This document shows positions 25,754 to 34,353 of a DNA stretch of 48,249 nucleotides, piece by piece; the stretch's first letter is position 1; each line of letters starts with the position of its first letter. Source of the DNA: Bacillota bacterium (GTDB taxonomy: Bacteria; Bacillota; Clostridia; Lachnospirales; Lachnospiraceae); contig JAEZUR010000125.1 in assembly GCA_023420935.1 (NCBI GenBank), positions 1 through 48,249 on the forward strand. The letters run 5' to 3'. The position numbers were made by a program, and so were the translations under genes. The notes beneath the pieces were generated by a model. That model made no database searches. It saw only the letters and a program-made list of their open reading frames with translations, and had not been told where the DNA came from.

Positions 25754-25953
25754 GTCAATTTGCACATCAACAAACTACAACGAAGTGATACACCATATAA
25801 TGTGAAGAGCAACTGTTATGAAGTCGTTGGTACTTAGGTTCTGTAGTTTAGAACCTTACGTACCACTACGAACTTCATCCAAGCGGGAGCGTGTTGCGAA
25901 TCATATTATATGGTGTATCACTTCCTTCAAACATGTAAGTTGTGCAAATTGAC
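25754..25953. repeat. Second large hairpin, unrelated family
   Basis: This 200-bp hairpin has perfect outer arms of 13 bp (25754-25766 with 25941-25953) and a perfect 20-bp stem (25782-25801 with 25905-25924). The apex pairs GAAGTCGTTGGTAC (from 25820) and AGGTTCT (25836-25842) with AGAACCT (25850-25856) and GTACCACTACGAACTTC (to 25876). An asymmetric internal loop lies on the right arm (CCAAGCGGGAGCG). It lies 10 bp past the stop of the ferredoxin-type gene, so it may also end that transcript. It shares no sequence with the 25410 and 30715 elements. Confidence 0.65.
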
Positions 25954-25963
25954 TCACACACTT

Positions 25964-26671
25964 TTATTTTATCACTTCACCAGTAGTTGATATAGTCACA
26001 ACCTGCCATGGTATCATCTTACCACTTTGTACAAACGCATCTTTCACAGCATTTACAATTCCACCACAGCAAGGCACTTCCATACGTACAACAGTTACAC
26101 TCTTAATATCATTATATGTTAATAATTCAGCTAATTTGTGGCTGTAATCGCCTTCATCTAATTTTGGACATCCAATTAACGTAATTTTATCTTTGATAAA
26201 TTCTTGATGGAAATTACCATACGCATAGGCTGTACAGTCTGCTGCGATTAGTAAATCTGCTCCATTTAAATATGGTGCATTAGGGGATACTAACTTAATT
26301 TGGACTGGCCATTGATTTAATTGGGATGACATTTCTACATTGCTTGTTTGTGCTACGGGTTGCTCTTTCTTTTCTTCACGGTTAATTTGTCTTGCCATTG
26401 TTCCAGGACATCCACCTTGATGTGGTTTCGCCTGTTTCTCCATATGTTTCTTCACTGCTTCTTCATCAAATTCTGCAGCTTCACGCTCTATGAACTGAAT
26501 GGCATCGGTAGGACATGCTGGTAGACAGTTACCAAGGCCATCACAATAGTCATCGCGAAGTAATACAGCCTTTCCCTCCACTAAACCAATTGCACCTTCC
26601 TGACAAGCTGTTACGCATGCTCCACAACCATTACATTTTTCCTGATCAATTTCAATTACTCTTCTAATCAT
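25964..26671 (-). CDS. 4Fe-4S ferredoxin-type protein with C-terminal domain
   Basis: This 235-aa iron-sulfur protein has two clusters of cysteines at the N-terminus. CNGCGACVTAC is a canonical 4Fe-4S motif. The second set, CDGLGNCLPAC, has a CX5C opening in place of the canonical CX2C. A linker and a C-terminal domain with scattered cysteines follow (ADCTAYAYGNF, IGCPKLDEGDYSHK, VPCCGGI). This layout is common in clostridial ferredoxin-like proteins of unassigned role. It is probably an electron carrier or metallo-protein of anaerobic metabolism. AGGGAG lies 5 nt before the ATG. It lies downstream of PFOR but is separated from it by a terminator, so it is likely transcribed from its own promoter in 26672-26843. 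Confidence 0.8.
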   Translation of the reverse strand: MIRRVIEIDQEKCNGCGACVTACQEGAIGLVEGKAVLLRDDYCDGLGNCLPACPTDAIQFIEREAAEFDEEAVKKHMEKQAKPHQGGCPGTMARQINREEKKEQPVAQTSNVEMSSQLNQWPVQIKLVSPNAPYLNGADLLIAADCTAYAYGNFHQEFIKDKITLIGCPKLDEGDYSHKLAELLTYNDIKSVTVVRMEVPCCGGIVNAVKDAFVQSGKMIPWQVVTISTTGEVIK

Positions 26672-26843
26672 ATAAACTCCCTTCTGCGTCGAAACGCATA
26701 AAAATTATCATTCTTATTTAAAATACCCTTTAATTTCTGTTAGATTTAAATGTGATTTTCTCTACATTGTTATCATACAATAAATTACGTATAAAATATG
26801 TAGCTATAGCTACATTCTGTAATAGCCCTTTTCTAGAGACAAC

Positions 26844-26877
26844 AAATAGGTCGGTGCCTATAGACACCGACCTATTT
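26844..26877 (-). terminator. Terminator after PFOR
   Basis: AAATAGGTCGGTG (26844-26856) pairs perfectly with CACCGACCTATTT (26865-26877) around an 8-nt loop. It lies 27 bp past the PFOR stop. The following T tract on the minus strand is weak (TTTGTTGT). Confidence 0.8.
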
Positions 26878-26903
26878 TATATATCATTAAGTTTCCTTAA
26901 TAA

Positions 26904-29900
26904 TTACATCTCTGCTTTTTTAGCAAGAGCAGCATATTTTTCTTTTGCATCTTTTTCTGCTTTTGCAAATAACTGTGCAGCTCTTTCTGGATTCTGACGA
27001 GATAATCTGTTGTAACGAACTTCACTCTGGATGAATTCTTGGAAGTCTGCAGTAGGCTCTTTAGAGTCTAACTGGAATGGATTCTTTCCTTCTTCAGCCA
27101 AACGAGGATCGAAACGGAATGTATGCCAGTAACCTGCCTGTACAGCACGTTTTTCTTCGTTCTGAGCACCCTTCATACCGCCCTTGATACCATGGTTGAT
27201 ACATGGAGCATAAGCGATAATTAAAGATGGTCCTGGATAGCTTTCAGCTTCAACAAATGCTTTCACACACTGGTTGTAATCTGCACCCTGTGCGATCTGT
27301 GCTACATAAACATAACCATAGCTCATTGCAATTGCAGCTAAGTCTTTCTTCTTAACATCTTTACCACCAGCAGCAAACTGTGCGATTGCTCCTGTTGGAG
27401 TTGCTTTTGAAGACTGTCCGCCTGTATTGGAGTAAACTTCTGTATCGAACACTAAGATGTTTACGTCCTGTCCGCTTGCTAATACATGGTCAACACCGCC
27501 GAAACCGATGTCATATGCCCATCCATCTCCACCGAAGATCCATTGTGATTTCTTAGAAGCGAAATCTTTATTCTTTAAGATAGTAGCTTTTTCTGCTTCA
27601 TTACAATCGCAGCTTTCTAATGCAGCCATCATCTCTTTTGTTGCAGATGCATTATCTGTACTAGAATCTTTTGTTGCAAGGTATTTTTCAAGAGCAGCTT
27701 TTACATTTTCTTGTGCTGTTTTGTCTGCAAGTGACTGAGCAGCATCTAAGATACGTTTTCTTAATGCTCTTTGAGCAAGTTCCATACCATAACCATATTC
27801 TGCATTATCTTCGAATAAGGAGTTAGCCCATGCTGGACCTTTGCCTTCTCTATTAACAGTATATGGTGAAGCTGGTGAAGAACCACCCCAGATAGAAGAA
27901 CATCCAGTTGCATTTGCAATGTACATTCTATCACCAAATAATTGAGTAACTAATTTAGCATAAGGAGTTTCTCCACAACCTGCACAAGCGCCGGAGAATT
28001 CCATTAATGGTTGTTTAAACTGGCTACCTTTTACTGTAGTTTCTTTGAATTTCTCTAGTACTGCAGCTGGAGAATCAAATGTTCTACCGAAGTCAAACAT
28101 TTTCTGTGATTCAAGTTGAGATTCGATTGGTTCCATAACAAGAGCTTTTTCACCCTTCTTACCAGGACATACGTTAGCACATGATCCACATCCTGTACAG
28201 TCAAGTACAGAAACAGTCATAGCAAATTTATGTCCAGCAACACCAGTTAAATCTAATGTATCATATGTTGGAGCTTTTGCTGCCATTTCATCTGTCATAG
28301 CCACTGGACGCATTACTGCATGTGGACATACGTAAGAACAGAAGTTACACTGAATACAGTTTTCTGCTTTCCAGTGAGGAACATCAATTGCGATACCACG
28401 TTTCTCGTATGCAGCAGATCCTGTTGGAAGTGTACCATCTGCATATTCAACAAATGCAGATACTGGAAGGCTGTTACCAGTCTGTGAGTTAATTGCATTC
28501 TGTACAGAGTTAACATATTTAACAACATCTGCTCTGTCACCATTGATTGTTACTGCAAGATCTTCGTCTGATGCATTTGCCCATTCAGCTGGAATCTTCA
28601 CTTCAACAACATTTTTAGCACCTGCTTCAATTGCTGCATGATTCATCTTAACGATTTCATCACCTTTGGCAGCATAGGAATAAGTTGCAGCATCTTTCAT
28701 ATACTTGATTGCATCATCAGCTGGGATGATATTTGCTAATTTAAAGAATGCTGATTGAAGGATTGTATTGATACGTCCGCCAAGTCCGATTTCTTTACCA
28801 ATTCCAAAACCATCAATAGTGTAGAATTTGATGTTGTGTTTTGCAATATAGCTCTTAACCTGTCCTGGTAACTGTTGCTCTAATTCTTCAGCAGTCCAAT
28901 GTGTATTAAGAAGGAAAGTACCGCCATCTTTTAAATCCTGTACCATGTTATATTTTCTAACATAAGCTGGAAGATGACATGCAACAAAGTTTGCTTTGTT
29001 GATTAAGTATGTAGCTTTGATTGGATCTTTACCGAAACGTAAGTGGGAAATAGTTACACCACCAGATTTCTTAGAGTCATAATCAAAATATGCCTGAGCA
29101 TACATGTCAGTATGATCACCAATGATCTTAATGGAGTTCTTATTAGCGCCTACCGTACCGTCAGCTCCAAGTCCCCAGAATTTACAGCTAATAGTGCTTT
29201 CTGGAGTTGTATTTGGATTTTCAACACGAGGAAGGGAAAGATTAGTAACATCGTCCACAATACCTAATGTGAATTTTGGTTTTTCTGTGTTTCTAAATGC
29301 TGCAATTACGTCTGCAGGAATTGTATCTTTAGAACCTAAACCATAACGTCCAGAAAGAACTGGAGTGTTGTGGAATTTCGTATCTCTTAATGCTGCTACT
29401 ACATCTAAGTATAATGGTTCGCCAAGAGCACCTGGTTCTTTTGTTCTATCTAATACTGTAATAGATTTTACAGTTTCAGGAATTGCTTCAATTAAATGTT
29501 TTGCGCTAAATGGTCTAAATAAACGAACCTTAACAACACCAATTTTTTCTCCTGCTGCCATTAAGTAATCAATTGTTTCATCAATTGTATCACATACAGA
29601 ACCCATTGCGATAATTACTTTTTCAGCATCTGGAGCACCATAGTAGTTAAATAATTTATAGTCAGTACCAATCTTAGCATTAACCTTATTCATGTATTCC
29701 TGTGTTAATTCAGGAATTGCATCGTAATATGTATTGCTAGCTTCTCTAGCCTGGAAGAATACGTCAGGATTCTGAGCTGTACCACGAATAACTGGGTGTT
29801 CTGGATTTAATGCACGACGACGGAATTCGTCAACTGCATCCATATCACATAATTCAGCTAAATCATCATAATCCCAGATTTCGATTTTCTGAAGTTCGTG

Positions 29901-30431
29901 AGAAGTTCTGAAACCATCAAAGAAGTGTAAGAATGGAACACGTCCTTTAATTGCTGTTAAATGAGCAACTGCTCCTAAATCCATAACTTCCTGTACATTA
30001 CTAGCACAAAGCATAGCAAAACCTGTCTGACGACAAGCATACACGTCGGAATGGTCACCAAAGATTGATAAAGCGTGACTTGCAACCGCACGAGCTGTTA
30101 CGTGAATAACACCTGGTAATAACTCACCAGCAATTTTGTACATATTAGGAATCATTAATAGTAAACCTTGAGATGCAGTATAAGTTGTTGTTAACGCACC
30201 TGCTTCTAATGATCCGTGAACAGCACCAGCTGCTCCAGCTTCAGATTGCATTTCAGAAAGAACTACTTCTTGTCCAAAAATATTCTTTCTACCTTGAGTT
30301 GACCACATGTCAGTGTAATCTGCCATTGGTGATGATGGTGTGATTGGATAGATAGCTGCTACTTCTGTAAACGCATAGGAAACGTGAGCTGCGGCTGTAT
30401 TTCCATCCATGGTTTTCATTTTTCTTGCCAT
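26904..30431 (-). CDS. nifJ: Pyruvate:ferredoxin (flavodoxin) oxidoreductase
   Basis: This 1175-aa homodimeric enzyme of anaerobes converts pyruvate and CoA to acetyl-CoA and CO2 while reducing ferredoxin. All domains are present in the usual order: N-terminal pyrimidine-binding region (AAAHVSYAFTEVAAIYPITP), transketolase C-like domain, gamma/EKR domains, and a two-cluster ferredoxin insert (CIQCNFCSYVCPHAV and CTGCGSCANVCPG). The TPP-binding C-terminal part has CAGCGETPY and GDGWAYDIGFGG...NTGGQ. Length is standard. AAGGAGG lies 10 nt before ATG 30431. The upstream region has TTATCA-17-TATAAC as a possible promoter with a perfect palindrome in the spacer (30480-30491). Confidence 0.98.
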   Translation of the reverse strand: MARKMKTMDGNTAAAHVSYAFTEVAAIYPITPSSPMADYTDMWSTQGRKNIFGQEVVLSEMQSEAGAAGAVHGSLEAGALTTTYTASQGLLLMIPNMYKIAGELLPGVIHVTARAVASHALSIFGDHSDVYACRQTGFAMLCASNVQEVMDLGAVAHLTAIKGRVPFLHFFDGFRTSHELQKIEIWDYDDLAELCDMDAVDEFRRRALNPEHPVIRGTAQNPDVFFQAREASNTYYDAIPELTQEYMNKVNAKIGTDYKLFNYYGAPDAEKVIIAMGSVCDTIDETIDYLMAAGEKIGVVKVRLFRPFSAKHLIEAIPETVKSITVLDRTKEPGALGEPLYLDVVAALRDTKFHNTPVLSGRYGLGSKDTIPADVIAAFRNTEKPKFTLGIVDDVTNLSLPRVENPNTTPESTISCKFWGLGADGTVGANKNSIKIIGDHTDMYAQAYFDYDSKKSGGVTISHLRFGKDPIKATYLINKANFVACHLPAYVRKYNMVQDLKDGGTFLLNTHWTAEELEQQLPGQVKSYIAKHNIKFYTIDGFGIGKEIGLGGRINTILQSAFFKLANIIPADDAIKYMKDAATYSYAAKGDEIVKMNHAAIEAGAKNVVEVKIPAEWANASDEDLAVTINGDRADVVKYVNSVQNAINSQTGNSLPVSAFVEYADGTLPTGSAAYEKRGIAIDVPHWKAENCIQCNFCSYVCPHAVMRPVAMTDEMAAKAPTYDTLDLTGVAGHKFAMTVSVLDCTGCGSCANVCPGKKGEKALVMEPIESQLESQKMFDFGRTFDSPAAVLEKFKETTVKGSQFKQPLMEFSGACAGCGETPYAKLVTQLFGDRMYIANATGCSSIWGGSSPASPYTVNREGKGPAWANSLFEDNAEYGYGMELAQRALRKRILDAAQSLADKTAQENVKAALEKYLATKDSSTDNASATKEMMAALESCDCNEAEKATILKNKDFASKKSQWIFGGDGWAYDIGFGGVDHVLASGQDVNILVFDTEVYSNTGGQSSKATPTGAIAQFAAGGKDVKKKDLAAIAMSYGYVYVAQIAQGADYNQCVKAFVEAESYPGPSLIIAYAPCINHGIKGGMKGAQNEEKRAVQAGYWHTFRFDPRLAEEGKNPFQLDSKEPTADFQEFIQSEVRYNRLSRQNPERAAQLFAKAEKDAKEKYAALAKKAEM

Positions 30432-30479
30432 TTTCTAATATCCTCCTTAAAAGTATACACTATAAAAAATAGTTATATT

Positions 30480-30491
30480 TTGAGTACTCAA
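30480..30491. promoter_or_regulatory. Palindrome in the predicted PFOR promoter
   Basis: TTGAGTACTCAA is a perfect 12-bp palindrome. It lies between a possible minus-strand -35 (TTATCA) and -10 (TATAAC), about 50 bp before the PFOR start. An operator role is inferred. It does not match the Rex consensus. Confidence 0.4.
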
Positions 30492-30714
30492 TAATGATAA
30501 ACATTATGCTTAAGCCATAAAAATACATGATTTGAGAATTTCTACGGTTATATGACCCCATAAGCATACTCTAAAGTACATTTTATCACTAATCAATGGA
30601 AAAGTAAAGATTCACTAGAAGTTGCTACCAGTTTCATATTGTACTTTTTTCCATACAATCGATAATTTTTTTCCAATAATTTAGGAGAAATGTAGAAAAA
30701 ATTTTACACTATGT

Positions 30715-30902
30715 TCATGAATACAATTTCCGATCTATTCGTTTGGTCGCCTTACCTTCCTAGGCATGTTCGCTTCCCCGCCTCAATACATAGTAAAAAC
30801 GACGCATAAGCAGGCGTCATTTTTACCTGAGTCTCAAGTCGAACAAATACGCCGTCGTCAGTCGGTCTGACCAAGCCAAATAGATCGGAAACCGTATTCA
30901 TG
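30715..30902. ncRNA. Structured element copy 2 (candidate RNA, strand unknown)
   Basis: This is a 188-bp homologue of the element at 25410-25653. The outer arms CATGAATAC...TTTCCGATCTATT (from 30715) pair with 30871-30902. TTGGTC (30743-30748) pairs with GACCAA (30869-30874), TGTTCG (30767-30772) with CGAACA (30840-30845), CTCA (30782-30785) with TGAG (30828-30831), and GTAAAAACGACGC (30793-30805) with 30814-30826. Loop strands GCCTTACCTTCCT (30749-30761) and GTCAGTCGGTC (30857-30867) match copy 1 at 12 of 13 and 10 of 11 positions, while the stems differ but still pair. No ORF and no T tract adjoin it. Confidence 0.5.
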
Positions 30903-30956
30903 CTTATACTTTATTGATGATAAATACAAAAGCTAAAATTTTTTTCATAAAAGGTA

Positions 30957-31005
30957 TTGACATATGTTTCCTTTAGTTGTATTATTGTATTACATTCTTA
31001 ATACA
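30957..31005 (+). promoter_or_regulatory. Promoter and YtrA-type operator of the GntR/ABC operon
   Basis: TTGACA (30957-30962), a 17-bp spacer and TATTAT (30980-30985) form a strong promoter. Immediately after it lies a perfect inverted repeat, TGTATTA (30986-30992), 6 bp, TAATACA (30999-31005), covering the expected transcription start. This is where an autorepressor of the GntR/YtrA type would bind. The predicted leader to ATG 31138 is about 145 nt. Confidence 0.75.
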
Positions 31006-31137
31006 GCAACACATTAATACAATCATACAACAAACTTATCCAAGATAGAAAACTATTACTTGGGTAAGCTAATAGCTACTATTAGGAAGAAAAGGAAATG
31101 CGATAACATAATATTAATATGAAAGGATGGACGCACT

Positions 31138-31509
31138 ATGCCATGGGAATTAAAGTCAGATCGACCAATTTACCTTCAGCTGGTAGAACAAATGGGACGC
31201 CTTGTAGTGTCTGGCATCTATAAACCAGGTGACAAGCTCCCTTCTGTAAGAGATTTAGCTACAGAAGCTTCTGTTAATCCAAACACCATGCAAAAAGCAC
31301 TTGCGGAGCTTGAACGAATGGGACTTGTCTACACCAATCGAACCAGTGGACGATTTATAACGGAGGACGAAAAAATGATTAAAGAAATGAAATTAGAACT
31401 TGCCAAAGAGCAATTAGATGAATTTTTAGCAAAAATGAAGCAGCTGGGATTCGAAAAACAAGAAACAATTTCGTTTTTATTAAAGGCTGCTGAAGAAGCA
31501 AATCAGTAG
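31138..31509 (+). CDS. GntR-family repressor, YtrA subfamily
   Basis: This 123-aa short GntR protein has a winged helix at residues about 8-78 (LVVSGIYKPGDKLPSVRDLA, VNPNTMQKALAELERMGLVYTNR) and a short helical tail for dimerisation. There is no large effector domain, the mark of the YtrA group. Such repressors control the ABC exporter encoded with them and often respond to cell-wall antibiotics. The operator predicted at 30986-31005 overlaps its own transcription start. The ABC ATPase gene follows after 20 bp. Confidence 0.9.
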   Translation: MPWELKSDRPIYLQLVEQMGRLVVSGIYKPGDKLPSVRDLATEASVNPNTMQKALAELERMGLVYTNRTSGRFITEDEKMIKEMKLELAKEQLDEFLAKMKQLGFEKQETISFLLKAAEEANQ

Positions 31510-31529
31510 TTGAAAGAGAGGGAAAATGT

Positions 31530-32228
31530 ATGAGTACCATTTTAGAATGCAAAGCATTAACTAAAAAATATAGCGGATTTACCGCATTATCTGATGTAAA
31601 CCTATCCTTAGAGCGTGGTAGAATCATCGGATTATTAGGACCTAATGGAAGTGGTAAAACCACTTTAATTAAAATGATCAATGGTTTATTGGTTCCAACT
31701 AGTGGAAAAATATTAATCGCCGATCGTGCTCCTGGCGTTCAAACCAAGAGAATTGTATCTTATCTTCCAGACAAAAATTACTTAAATGATTGGATGAAAG
31801 TTAAAGACTTAGTAGCCTTCTTCTGTGATTTTTATGAGGACTTTGATACAGCCAAAGCTTATGAAATGTTACAACGTTTGAATATCAATCCCAATGACCG
31901 CTTAAAAACTATGTCTAAAGGTACCAAAGAAAAAGTTCAATTAATCTTGGTAATGAGCCGTAAAGCTGAACTTTATTGCCTCGATGAACCAATTGGTGGC
32001 GTTGATCCCGCTTCTAGAGATTATATCCTGAATACCATCATCAGTAATTACAGTGAAAATGCATCTGTATTAATTTCCACACACCTAATTGCTGATATAG
32101 AAAATGTATTAGATGATGTAATCTTCTTACAAAACGGCAAAGTAGTAAAGACTTCTTCTGTGGATGACATCCGTACCAATGAAGGAAAATCCGTAGATGC
32201 ATTGTTTAGGGAGGTATTCAAATGTTAG
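31530..32228 (+). CDS. ABC transporter ATP-binding protein (YtrB-like)
   Basis: This 232-aa ATPase has Walker A GPNGSGKT (37-44) and Walker B with YCLDEP. The signature region reads MSKGTKEK in place of LSGGQ, a substitution also typical of YtrB/BcrA-like exporters linked to GntR regulators. It should pair with the permease encoded next; the two genes overlap by 7 bp. Substrate unknown; an antimicrobial peptide or a cell-envelope role is plausible from the family. Confidence 0.92.
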   Translation: MSTILECKALTKKYSGFTALSDVNLSLERGRIIGLLGPNGSGKTTLIKMINGLLVPTSGKILIADRAPGVQTKRIVSYLPDKNYLNDWMKVKDLVAFFCDFYEDFDTAKAYEMLQRLNINPNDRLKTMSKGTKEKVQLILVMSRKAELYCLDEPIGGVDPASRDYILNTIISNYSENASVLISTHLIADIENVLDDVIFLQNGKVVKTSSVDDIRTNEGKSVDALFREVFKC

Positions 32229-33010
32229 GAAAACTTTTAAAACATGAATTTAAAGCAACAGCAAGGTTTTTCTTGCCATTATTTATTGCAGCATTAATTA
32301 TGACACCAGTTACTAGATTAATTACTAGCATTCATATTTTTGATGGATATCTTGCTATCATTCCTGGTTTATTTACTGGTATCTATATTTTAATTTTACT
32401 TGCCATTGCTGTAGTTTCCTATGTAATTATTATCATTCGTTTCTATCGTAATATGGTTACAGATGAAGGTTATTTGATGCACACATTACCAGTGAAAGCA
32501 TCCCAACATATTTGGTCCAAGACATTAATCGCATGCTTCTGGACAATTGTAAGTTTTGCCGTTATCTTCTTATCCTTATTCGCTTTCTTTGCTACTCCAG
32601 ATCGAATTAGTACTTTAAGCACAGAATTCAGCAAATTTATTACAATGGTACAGAATGAATTAGGTGCAGGAGTATATACTACTTTTGTTATCGAGATCAT
32701 TATCCTAACAATTGTAGGTCTATTCTCAAATGCTTTTTATGTTTATGCTTCGATTGCAATTGGTCAGGTTATTAGCCGCCATAGAATCATTGGTGCTTTT
32801 GCCGCAGCTATTGTTCTAAACATAATTAATCAAATTCTATCAACTGTCTTATTGGTTCCAATCATGTTAACAACAGGAATTAATGCGGCTAGCCCAAAGA
32901 TTATGGCCAATGCTTATATTCCAGCTAGTATCGTATTTACCATTATTATAACCATCGCTTATTATTGCATTACGAATTATGTAATGACCAAGAAATTAAA
33001 CCTAGAATAA
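32222..33010 (+). CDS. ABC transporter permease
   Basis: This 262-aa integral membrane protein has about six hydrophobic helices and a short cytoplasmic N-terminus (MLGKLLKHEFKATAR), as in ABC-2-type permeases. It starts inside the end of the ATPase gene (overlap 7 bp), so the pair is translationally coupled. It is the last gene of the GntR/ABC operon and ends before the bidirectional terminator at 33041-33088. Substrate cannot be inferred. Confidence 0.85.
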   Translation: MLGKLLKHEFKATARFFLPLFIAALIMTPVTRLITSIHIFDGYLAIIPGLFTGIYILILLAIAVVSYVIIIIRFYRNMVTDEGYLMHTLPVKASQHIWSKTLIACFWTIVSFAVIFLSLFAFFATPDRISTLSTEFSKFITMVQNELGAGVYTTFVIEIIILTIVGLFSNAFYVYASIAIGQVISRHRIIGAFAAAIVLNIINQILSTVLLVPIMLTTGINAASPKIMANAYIPASIVFTIIITIAYYCITNYVMTKKLNLE

Positions 33011-33040
33011 AGAATTAACGACTCTTTTCTATAAAAACAA

Positions 33041-33088
33041 GAAGAAACCTGTAACGAAGTTTGCAAAAACTTCATAACAGGTTTCTTC
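33041..33088. terminator. Bidirectional terminator
   Basis: GAAGAAACCTGT (33041-33052) pairs with ACAGGTTTCTTC (33077-33088). An inner stem GAAGTTT/AAACTTC is present in the loop. It serves the ABC operon on the plus strand and the Ig-like protein gene on the minus strand. Confidence 0.8.
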
Positions 33089-33107
33089 TCATTCATATCA
33101 ATTTGAT

Positions 33108-34145
33108 TTATTGTACCGGTAATACAATTGGATTAAAATAGTCTGTTTCTGAAAATGGAATAGTAACTTCTACAAATCCAGCTGCATATGCTGCTAACAC
33201 ATAAGGGTCAAAATAAAAACAGATACCATCTGGTGTTAGATAATATTTCATATCACTTAACTTTGTATCTTTTACAATCTGAATGGCATCCGGCATCATC
33301 ATATTCGGCTCTCTTTTGATAAGAGCTAAGAATTCTTTCACCACTTTGTCTTTTATTTCTTTTTCGGATCCCTTCATTATCTGTGATAGTCCTAACTTCT
33401 CTCCTGTTTCCAAGCTATAGATGGTTTGAGAACGATATGGCATTCCATGCGCACCACCTGTATAATAATAGCCAGTATACATAATATTTACTATATTATT
33501 TGCATTATAGGTAATATTATAATCCACTTCATCTCCATGCTGAATAAAATACTTATTACTAGCAGCTTCTTCTTTGGCTAGAATCACTTCGTCCGCTTTT
33601 ACTGCTTTTACCCATTTATCCTTATCCGCGATCATGCTTTCATTAATTTTACTTATCCCGGCCAGATTACCAGATAAAGTTGGATATTTATAAGACATTC
33701 CAAATAAAAGCTTTCCTTTTTTATTCTTGTAATCCTTTGAATAGGTATTACTCTTAACTGTAATCTCATTTCCTGTAATGGTAACCGTGACTGATTTGGT
33801 TGTTCCTGAATCTTTTGCTTTTGCAGTTACCTTTACGTTCCCTGCTTTCTTAGCAATTAAAATACCTGTTTTGGAACCAATGGTGGCTATGTTCTTATCT
33901 GATACACTCCATATAACTTCACCGTACGTATCTCCAACCTGTGCTTCAAACATGAATTTCCCACCGATATGAAGTAGTTTTGTACTCCGTATAAGGGTTA
34001 CTGGTATTTTCTTTTTTGTTACAGTCTTTTTCACAGTTGCCGCTTCAACTTTTGTATGAATAGGCATTACATAGTTTGGCACTGATGTACTGATCATCAG
34101 TCCTGTTATCCCTAGCAATGCTAATTTTTTTACTCTATTTCCCAT
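33108..34145 (-). CDS. Secreted protein with Big_2 Ig-like domain and DUF3298-type domain
   Basis: This 345-aa exported protein has a signal peptide (KKLALLGITGLMIS), then a bacterial Ig-like Big_2 domain (about 55-130: GEVIWSVSDKNIATIGSKTGILIAKKAGNV). A C-terminal DUF4163/DUF3298-type domain follows, with the marker GGAHGMPY and an ending ...TPDGICFYFDPYVLAAYAAGFVEVTIPF. That C-terminal pair is also found in RsiV anti-sigma factors and lysozyme-binding proteins. This one has no anti-sigma domain, so it is a free surface or secreted form. Function unassigned. It is monocistronic and faces the terminator at 33041-33088. Confidence 0.82.
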   Translation of the reverse strand: MGNRVKKLALLGITGLMISTSVPNYVMPIHTKVEAATVKKTVTKKKIPVTLIRSTKLLHIGGKFMFEAQVGDTYGEVIWSVSDKNIATIGSKTGILIAKKAGNVKVTAKAKDSGTTKSVTVTITGNEITVKSNTYSKDYKNKKGKLLFGMSYKYPTLSGNLAGISKINESMIADKDKWVKAVKADEVILAKEEAASNKYFIQHGDEVDYNITYNANNIVNIMYTGYYYTGGAHGMPYRSQTIYSLETGEKLGLSQIMKGSEKEIKDKVVKEFLALIKREPNMMMPDAIQIVKDTKLSDMKYYLTPDGICFYFDPYVLAAYAAGFVEVTIPFSETDYFNPIVLPVQ

Positions 34146-34353
34146 TCTTTACGCCTCCTAGTAGTAATCACACTATTACTATCTCATTCTACTATCCTAA
34201 CCTATCTAGTTCAAGTATCTAATCCTTACGTTCTAACTTCATTTTTCTTAAGCTTTTATAACAAAATCTGTGGAAGACTAATATAATTTTGATGTAATCA
34301 ATCGAAATGTATGCTAAACTTATGTGTAATACCAAAAAAGGAGGTATGGGAAA

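Noticed and set aside
30480..30491. Rex redox-repressor site upstream of PFOR
   Set aside because: The palindrome TTGAGTACTCAA lacks the TTGTTAA-N4-TTAACAA pattern.
25410..30902. Insertion sequence or composite transposon flanked by the two structured elements
   Set aside because: No transposase gene lies in or next to either element, no target-site duplication is visible, and the genes between them are core metabolism. A MITE origin is not excluded and is listed as a test.
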